From contig NDFF03000129.1 in NCBI GenBank assembly GCA_002150815.3, positions 1-64,000 on the forward strand: 64,000 nucleotides of DNA, written 5' to 3'. A program made the position numbers and the translations under genes. Position 1 is the stretch's first letter. Each line of letters begins with the position of its first letter. The stretch comes from Grammothele lineata. Lineage: Eukaryota; Basidiomycota; Agaricomycetes; Polyporales; Polyporaceae. Shown here in pieces: positions 57,576-64,000 of this stretch. The notes under the pieces are model-generated. The model searched no databases, was not told where the DNA came from, and saw only the letters and a list, made by a program, of their open reading frames with translations.

Positions 57576-59519
57576 TTATGACCCATGCATGAACATAACC
57601 CTCCTTCCTCCAACCGACACCTGTCCCGCCACCGCACGCGTCGCTGAGGCGTTCGTGTGCGACCGCGCCCGCCCGAGCACGACCGGTCCGCTCCCTGGCG
57701 CCTTCGCCACAGGGAGCGGCGGGAGAGGGATCCGCGGCGCGCCGTACGCCCCCGCGGCTCCTGCTACCACACCCCAGCCCGCCTGATGTGACCCATCGGG
57801 CGGAGATACGGGCGAAGCGTGCAGCGCCGCGTCCGCGAGGCCGGCGTAGTCGGGCGTGCCGGGCGTCCGGAGCAGCTCCGAGGACGCGGAGCTCGCGGAC
57901 TCGGTCGACGCCCGGCGCATCATCATCGCCGCGCCCGGAGAGGACGGCGGGCGGAAGGCGAACGAGGAGTCGCCGCTCGCGCGGGCGGGCGCGCTGCCTG
58001 CGCTCTTGACCGACACCGCGGCCGAAGAGGAGGGGCGGGACGCCGCGGGAGAGGCGTATGAGGACGCGTCGCCGAGGCTCGGGGACGAGTACTGGCTCTC
58101 GCACGTGGCGTAGGACTCGGCGGAGAGGCTCGCGGCGCCGCCGCTCGCGCGACTTGTTGGGCGCGCGCGGAGGCTGCTAACGGTGCCGAGGCTGAGGCGG
58201 TCTGGCTCGGGATCTGTGCTCGCGAGCGACGCGCCGTCAAAGCGGACGGAGCTAGCGCGAGAGGCGGCGGAGCCGCGGGAGCTTGTGAAGGTCGGCGCGG
58301 AGAGGATGTGCGTGACGTCTTCGAAAGGGCCGTCGGACGATTGGGGCAGTGAGGTCGCTGGAGACGGGTGTGTTAGAGGAGGAGGGCAGGAATTACGGGC
58401 GGAGAGGCCACCGCGGAAGCCTTGAAGCGAGTCTGGAGGGCAGGTGCTGCACGAGAGGGTGTGCGCGTGCGTAGGACGGCGGAAGGCTGACAGGAAGGAT
58501 GCGCGGAATCCGGGTGGGGGCTTCTCCGGCACGAGAGAAGGTGCCTTCTCCGCGTAAAGTGTCGGAGAGAGTTGAAGGGCGCGAAGGCCCTGGAGACCCT
58601 CCTCGACTGTGAGCGTAGTGGTCGCGCGCTTTGAGCGCCGTTGTCGCCTGTGTCGGCAGCCGGGACAAATGCCACAGCGGACACAGACCATGCTGCCTCC
58701 AAGAATACCGAGGGTGCCGAGAACGAGAAAGGCTGCTAGAATGGCAGACTTGCGGGCGCGCTCAGATTCCGCGGATAGGTCGCCGTCGGAGGGAGAGTCC
58801 GGATTGGGATCTTCCAGGTCTTGTGACGTCGGTGAAGCTGAAGGCGTGGAGACCGAGAATGAAGACGTCGGCAAAGAGCCGAGCGAAGATGAGATCGTAG
58901 CAGCCGACGCCGCCATGAGACTACTAGGCAAGGACACAGTAGGTGGAATCTCTTGAGCCGTCGTTTGTGAGTCTTGACTCGTCTGGGGCAGACTGGTTTG
59001 AGAGCTCAGACGTGAAGCAATAGCGGAGTGAAGCTTCTTGTGCGGGCGGCGACCATGGCTCGAGAGGACAGAGCCGGTTGCAGTAGGCAACGGAGTGATA
59101 CCAGAGCTCGCAGAGGGATCGAGATTGTCTCCGACCGCAACATGTAACGTCGTCGCAGGCTGCTGAGTCGCCATAGGCATAGTAGTATCTTGAAGACCTT
59201 GGGAACTTGCTATGGCCGTTAAAGAGGCCGGCGAAGTGTCGGCTGTGTGGAATGGCTCAGGCAAGGTGGGCGGATTACTGTCTTGAAACGCGGTGGCAGG
59301 TTTGCTCAGAGCGTCAAGGACAGCCGGAGGATTAGTAGCGTCAAGAGCCAGCGGCGGATTCGTGTCCTTGAATTGTACATCCCGACCAAGGAGAGGGCTG
59401 GAGGGCGGAGAAGGTGGCTGGTCGAGGGCGAGTGGGGAGTGATCTGCGGCTCCAAGGGAAGGAGAGGCGCAGGACAAGACGAGAAGAGAGAATCCAAGGA
59501 GAGACTGGCCGGGTAGCAT
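57576..59519 (-). CDS. Orphan single-pass membrane protein, Ser/Pro-rich (about 647 aa)
   Basis: Single exon. The open frame runs further upstream to 59765, but a clear signal peptide starts at 59519 (MLPGQSLLGFSLLVLSCASP), so that start is chosen. The Ser/Thr/Pro-rich outer part (about 270 residues) should be heavily O-glycosylated. It is followed by one membrane helix (SAILAAFLVLGTLGILGGSM) and a juxtamembrane Cys/Arg cluster (VRCGICPGCRHRRQRRSKR). The inner tail is about 330 residues, Ser/Ala/Pro rich with many SR and SP sites, ending GGRRVMFMHGS. The layout resembles fungal cell-wall sensors of the Wsc/Mid2 type (mucin-like stalk, one helix, phosphorylatable tail), but no WSC or Cys-rich head is present. 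I do not recognise the family; the sensor idea is inference. Confidence 0.72.
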   Translation of the reverse strand: MLPGQSLLGFSLLVLSCASPSLGAADHSPLALDQPPSPPSSPLLGRDVQFKDTNPPLALDATNPPAVLDALSKPATAFQDSNPPTLPEPFHTADTSPASLTAIASSQGLQDTTMPMATQQPATTLHVAVGDNLDPSASSGITPLPTATGSVLSSHGRRPHKKLHSAIASRLSSQTSLPQTSQDSQTTAQEIPPTVSLPSSLMAASAATISSSLGSLPTSSFSVSTPSASPTSQDLEDPNPDSPSDGDLSAESERARKSAILAAFLVLGTLGILGGSMVCVRCGICPGCRHRRQRRSKRATTTLTVEEGLQGLRALQLSPTLYAEKAPSLVPEKPPPGFRASFLSAFRRPTHAHTLSCSTCPPDSLQGFRGGLSARNSCPPPLTHPSPATSLPQSSDGPFEDVTHILSAPTFTSSRGSAASRASSVRFDGASLASTDPEPDRLSLGTVSSLRARPTSRASGGAASLSAESYATCESQYSSPSLGDASSYASPAASRPSSSAAVSVKSAGSAPARASGDSSFAFRPPSSPGAAMMMRRASTESASSASSELLRTPGTPDYAGLADAALHASPVSPPDGSHQAGWGVVAGAAGAYGAPRIPLPPLPVAKAPGSGPVVLGRARSHTNASATRAVAGQVSVGGRRVMFMHGS

Positions 59520-59851
59520 GTTGAGTAGATGTGCCGTGTGGGCGTGGAGGTAGAAATGCAGACGAGAAGACGTGCAGTCTGGTGGCGGACAGAGTGGAGC
59601 TTGAGCAAGCCACGGCGGTTGGCAGCGGCTGGCTGAGGCGGCGAACGAACATCGGCGCGAAGCGCCCAACGCTCGGCGGGCCGCTCGGCTTCCTCGGAGC
59701 CGTCCCCTTGGCCGGTCTGTGCCGGAGAGGCCGCGACGCGACGATGCCGTGCATCCCATCCGCACATAGCGGCACTCCTAACGCGACTGAGCTCTTAGTA
59801 CGCGACTCCTCATAGCATCAACCACGCCTCCAAGGCACTACATTTCTCGCC
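59520..59851. promoter_or_regulatory. Divergent promoter, membrane orphan / CIA30
   Basis: The two start codons lie 332 bp apart. The upstream open frame of the orphan extends into this region but lacks coding features. Confidence 0.5.
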
Positions 59852-60873
59852 ATGTCACGGTTTGCCAACTACCTCGGTAGAAGCAGCAAAATCTTCCGCG
59901 AGAATGCAACACGCAGTACGCAATCCTCTTCCATACCGGCCGTCCCCCACTGAGGTAGGTCACCCCAGTTCTACGCATGGAGGGCGTGAATGAGCCTTCT
60001 CGTGCACCCAAACCCCTCTTTACCTTCAATAGTCAAGAAGATGTTTCCGCATTTGCCACCGGCTGCGATGCCGATGTCGGAGGTCTCTCCACAGTGAACT
60101 TCGCACTCGATGAATCCGCTGCAAAACCGGTGTCCTCTACGGAGAAGCCCTCTTCACCGCACCATATCAATGTTTCCCATCCAACGGCTAAATTTTGGGG
60201 TGAAATGAGACTTGGCGTAAGGAGCGGTCTCGAGGGTCAAATACGAGGCGGATATGCGGGCTTCCGGAGCAAGGTACGCTACACTCCTTCCTCGCCACAC
60301 CGCACTTCAACCCACGACCAATCTAGCCCCGCTCAACGCTCTTTGGTGAAATGACCGATGACGTTTCCAACCACGATTACCTGGCTTTACGCGTGCGTGC
60401 TCTCGGTCATCCCAGAACGCGCAACTCCTATTTTGTCAATCTTCAAACCGATGGCCCCATTACCACCGACCTTTGGCAACACCGTCTCTTCTTCCGAAGA
60501 GATGACGGCGGCTGGGAAGATATTTTCGTCAGTTTCCCTTAACTTTTGTCAGTCTCGTACTCACGTTACTGGCCAGATCCCTTTCAAGGACTTTGTGCTA
60601 ACTAACGCTGGAGAACTTGTACCGCACCAAGTACAGATGTACCGCGAGCGCATTCGCACTATCGGCTTATCCATTCTAGGGGGGAATAGTGGTGTTGAGG
60701 GCCCGTATGAGCTGGGCATCGATTCCATACGGGCAGTGAATGTGGAGGACGTCACTGATACAAGTGCTCTGGGTGCGTCTCCCCCATTAAAGCCTGTGAC
60801 GTTTGTGGCTGATGGCTCTGCAGAAAAAGTTTCCACTGACGGCACTCAGTGGCAGCGCCCTCCGGTCCTGTAG
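59852..60873 (+). CDS. Complex I intermediate-associated protein 30 (CIA30/NDUFAF1)
   Basis: Mitochondrial chaperone that binds assembly intermediates of NADH dehydrogenase. Four exons (59852-59915, 59969-60273, 60327-60527, 60577-60873) give 288 residues. The N-terminal stretch MSRFANYLGRSSKIFRENAT matches family N-termini, and the first splice (CGC A to TT CTA) restores RILRMEGVNE. The core contains LFTFNSQEDVSAFATGCDAD, KFWGEMRLGVRSGLEGQIRG, DYLALRVRALGHPRTRNSYF, VNLQTDGPITTDLWQHRLFF, IPFKDFVLTNAGELV and LGGNSGVEGPYELGIDSIRA, all hallmarks of the CIA30 domain. Starting at the internal Met 59977 would lose the conserved first exon. High confidence. Confidence 0.94.
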
Positions 60874-62074
60874 CTCCGGAATGTGTTATTTGACCCTACC
60901 ATCATTGCACCTGTTGCAATTACATGCCTTTGTATGTCACCCGCACGGACGTGTTTGCGTGCCGAGTCTCCTGATACATCCGTAGGCAGCCGCAAGTTGC
61001 CGCATGCCATTGGAGTCTTCATTCATCTCCTGACACGATCCCAAACTTTTGTTTTATAGCCGCAGATGACATCCATGAAGACACACCAGCGCGCACTATG
61101 AACTCATTTCATATCGCAGCTATGCGCTTCGCCCGACGCTGGTCCTAGTGACCGTTGGTATGAGCGCCCATGGGAACCTCAACAACAGCCAAGAAATGGC
61201 AGAGTACTACACCCGACACGCGGAAAACATCCTGGTCTGATGATGCCTTGGTTTTGAACTCGACCCAAAGTAGAAAAGGCGGTGCTGGACTCGAACTTGT
61301 AAGTTGTACTTTGAACGATCTCCATCTCCCCGACACCCGGCGTCTGGTGGCACTCAACCTTGCACAGCTTTGCTAGCAAGCTTCGCGCTGAACCACCATT
61401 CATCAAGGGGTTCGGGCGCGACTTCACCACATCTCCGTACGGCGCACATCAAGGAAGTGGACAGAAGATATCCGAACCAGACAGCAGCGACTTCAATAAT
61501 CATGTGGGCGCATGGCTCGGCGTCGTGATAACCGAAGATGGCCTACCTAAGGGCCACGCGACGACAGTCCTGGGTCTTCAGAAAATCCCTGTGCACAGGT
61601 CGAGAGAGAGCTCGGCACCTATCGGCAGTTTGTTGCTCCTTTTGGAACGACAAAACGCATCGCTCGGTGAGGCACGGGTCCTAATGCAGTGTGTTCCATC
61701 TAGCTAGCGTTGCGCCCGGTTCTACCGCGCGGCGATGCTGCTCTGGACGGACGTCGGAGGCTGCATCGTGATGACGACGTCAGGCGGGCGCGTCAACCGA
61801 GAGGCCCGAACCACTTGCACGGAATGGGCTCGTTAGAGCAGTTGGAGAGCGGACGGACGTCGGTATAAGATGGGTGCCCAAAACAGCTCCACTCCCATCT
61901 TGTCCTTCATTCCCTTCTGCATTCTCTTCGTTCGGCTCGCTGCGCTGCCTGTTTCTCTTCTTCTTCATTCTCCGTTCTGTTTATTTAAATTCGACTTTGC
62001 GGCAGCGCCGACTTCAGCACCTCGCTCTTCAGCTCTTCTCTACACTTTCTCAGCCTCCTCGTTGCACTGTCGTC
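60874..62074. other. Intergenic region before AA14 copy 3
   Basis: Frames at 61160-61235 (MSAHGNLNNSQEMAEYYTRH) and 61360-61707 look partly coding (AEPPFIKGFGRDFTTSPYG), but I could not join them into one frame with sound splice sites, so a small or broken gene may be hidden here. The AT-rich tttatttaaa near 61980 may be the core promoter of AA14 copy 3. Confidence 0.5.
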
Positions 62075-63533
62075 ATGATCTCCGCAACTGTCTTGGTGAC
62101 CGCGGCGGCGGCGTCGCTGCCTCTGGCTTCCGCTCACATTGGTATGTTAATTCGACTACATGTCGGCATTCTGTGCTGAATTGCGTTTTACAGCGTTCTG
62201 GCACCCTAGCATGTACGGCTTCAACGTCACCCAGCAGACGTTCCCTTACGACAACCGCCCCGTCGCGCCCCTGCAAGACATGACGTTCGACCAGTGGTGG
62301 ATGCACGGCCACCTCGACTACCCCCCGCACCCCGAGGACATCTTCGACCTCCCTGCCGGCCAGGCGGCGACGACGCAGCTCGCGTGCAACAAGGGCCTCA
62401 CGACCTTCTTCGCCTCGTCCGAGGGCCAGACCGACATCGAGGATGGCAACAACCCGTGCACGTCCGACGACGGCAGCTTCCCGTCCGGGGCGATGCACAC
62501 GACTGGCTTCGACGACCTCAAGGGCTGCGCGCTCGCGATCGCGTACAAGAGCGACGCGCACTCTGTTCAGCCTGAGGACTTTACGGTCTTCAGCGTGAAC
62601 CAGACTTGTGTGTGGTCGCGGTTTACGGACTTCCAGGTGCCCGAGCGCATGCCGCCGTGTCCGGACGGGAAGTGCACGTGCGCCTTCTTCTGGATCCACT
62701 CTGTGAGTTCGCTGGTCTCCTTAGCACGATACCTGGATTCACTGACTCTGGCCTTATCTGCAGCCCGACTCTGGCAGCGAGCAGAGTATGTTTCCGGGTC
62801 ATCCCCGAGCTTAGATATCTCTAATATTTGGCCTTCCGTGGTGCAGACTACATGAACGCGTTCCAGTGCAACATCTCCGGCTCCAAATCCAACGTTCCAC
62901 TCGCACAGGCGCAGGTCCCCCGCCGTTGCGGTGCTGATCCGGATAACGGCAAGCCTGATGCCGCTCCCGGCAACTGCACCTATGGCGCGAAGCAGCCTTT
63001 CTACTGGTTCCAGAAGGAGCGCAACAACGTACGTCCTCTGCTCTCATTTCCATATCCGTTCGGACTCCGAACATTGACTGCGGCCGCCACTACAGATGTT
63101 CGAGGGCGCGTTCGCACCACCCTTCTACACCGACCTCTACAACTTCAAGGACGGCGCCCAGAACGACATCTTCACAGACTCGTACCCGAACGGCATCCCC
63201 GACCCGAGCCCCTCGCAGACGGAGATTCCTACCCCCGTACTCTCGCCCAACGCCAACGGTCCTGCGACCCCGGCACCCCAGTCGAAAGTTGCGAACTCCA
63301 CGGCGGCTTCTTCGTCTGCGCCCGCGTCCTCCTCTGCCGCTCCTCCGTCGCGCCGCGAGGCGCTCCTTCAGAAGATGAGGAAGGTGAAGCAGAGCAGGTA
63401 CGTCCCGGGCTATGTTCTATCTCCGTTGGAGGCGGGGGCTGACGACGGGCTTTGTGTACACAGGAGCGACGTCGACGTCGGCGCGCACCTTATGCGCGCG
63501 CGCAAGGCTGTTGGTTGGGCGCGCGAATACTAA
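62075..63533 (+). CDS. AA14-family lytic polysaccharide monooxygenase, copy 3
   Basis: Third AA14 LPMO. Exons: 62075-62141, 62194-62702, 62764-62785, 62847-63028, 63096-63397, 63464-63533; total 383 codons plus stop. The signal peptide ([20 protein letters not shown]) leaves mature [15 protein letters not shown]. The predicted copper ligands are His1, His104 (AMHTTGF) and Tyr181 (DSGSEQNYMNAF), again 77 residues apart. The third exon is again 22 nt. After DIFTDSYPN the tail is short: a Pro/Ala/Ser linker, a basic helix-like segment ([16 protein letters not shown]) and the end VGWAREY, unlike copies 1 and 2. It lies 47 kb from the other two on the same strand, so the three are probably old duplicates. 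Family secure; substrate (xylan on cellulose) inferred from characterised members. Confidence 0.9.
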
Positions 63534-64000
63534 GATGTCCGCTCTGTCCGCTGAAACGGTTCCGATCGTGCTGCTGAGATAGGTGGGCGCACGGAGAAGG
63601 AAGAGAGCCTCGTGCTACCTCGACCCAGCCCATCATGCTAGGGGCGCATCGCCACATCGATCATTACGAATTGTTCCGCCACGCCCTCTTGCACCCGGAC
63701 ACTTGTCCGCCGGGAGGGCGACGACCTTCTTGGGCCCTTCACTCTTCGGGCTTTTGGATCTAATTTATTGTTCGTTCTTTGCAACCCGGAATGTACCCTT
63801 AGCCATAGTTACACAACATTCAACTCCCATAAACATACTGGAGAAACTTCATTCGGCATCGCGCGCCTATGTTTGAATCTGTGGTATACCGACGGGCTGT
63901 TTGAGCGCTCTAAGAATCAACAAATAATTACACGTGCAATCGGACAGCAGGTTCAAGTACACATCTATATACTGTCCATACAAGGAGAAAGTTCAGGCGC
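63534..64000. other. Right end of the window
   Basis: Downstream of AA14 copy 3. Probable 3' UTR followed by AT-richer sequence. No gene recognised. Confidence 0.55.

Noticed and set aside
57511..58104. Arg/Gly-rich frames on both strands over 57.5-58.5 kb
   Set aside because: Shadows of the GC-rich membrane-orphan frame; they have no domain or start context.
61360..61707. Frame encoding AEPPFIKGFGRDFTTSPYG
   Set aside because: Might be part of a gene, but no in-phase upstream exon with a start could be found; noted only in the gap entry.

Overview
The window is nuclear DNA of a filamentous basidiomycete, most likely a wood-decaying Agaricomycete (a white-rot polypore would fit). The reasons are genes cut by many short introns of about 50-60 nt with GT...AG borders and a few GC...AG ones, strong C/G preference at third codon positions, short and often divergent intergenic spaces, and gene content typical of these fungi: three AA14-type lytic polysaccharide monooxygenases (LPMOs), a Git3-like 7TM receptor, a CVVA-tailed Ras, and a nucleotidyltransferase-like family. 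No bacterial operon, rRNA, convincing tRNA, CRISPR array or intact transposon was seen. All gene models were spliced by hand from open frames, splice signals and family knowledge.

Layout. 1-4.2 kb: no intact gene. 4.2-6.6 kb (+): PHO84-type phosphate transporter. 7.2-8.1 kb (-): acidic orphan. 9.1-10.5 kb (+) and 13.6-15.6 kb (+): two AA14 LPMO genes, with a disordered orphan carrying an internal duplication between them (10.7-12.3 kb, -) and a perfect 18-bp hairpin at 12.9 kb. 16.0-18.4 kb (+): divergent beta-tubulin. 19.2-20.9 kb (+): DUF1479 protein. 21.1-21.9 kb (-): cyanase. 22.5-23.1 kb (-) and 23.3-24.0 kb (+): SDHAF3/ACN9 and a DUF4604 protein, divergent. 24.2-26.7 kb (-): secreted S10 carboxypeptidase. 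27.6-30.2 kb: divergent orphan pair. 31.2-33.0 kb (-): MFS transporter. 33.5-34.9 kb (-): ketol-acid reductoisomerase. 35.4-36.9 kb (-): ThuA-like surface protein. 37.6-40.0 kb: divergent nucleotidyltransferase-like gene and fungal orphan. 41.0-43.6 kb (+): Rieske-containing AIF-type oxidoreductase. 44.1-45.9 kb (-) and 46.2-48.9 kb (+): SRPK-like kinase and DNA polymerase eta, divergent. 49.4-51.9 kb (+): 7TM receptor-like protein. 51.9-54.7 kb: gene-poor, with small hairpins. 54.7-55.7 kb (+): Ras. 57.6-59.5 kb (-): orphan type I membrane protein. 59.9-60.9 kb (+): CIA30/NDUFAF1. 62.1-63.5 kb (+): third AA14 LPMO.

Two themes stand out. One is secreted biomass attack and the cell surface (three AA14 LPMOs, an S10 peptidase, the ThuA-like protein, the orphan membrane protein). 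All three LPMOs share one six-exon plan and a His1...His...Tyr copper site with identical spacing. The other is mitochondria (assembly factors for complexes I and II, ketol-acid reductoisomerase, and possibly the kinase). The rest is housekeeping or signalling. The most unusual items are the AA14 trio with its variable C-terminal tails, the tubulin paralogue with an altered GTP-loop cysteine and a repeated acidic tail, and the duplicated-domain orphan between the LPMO genes.
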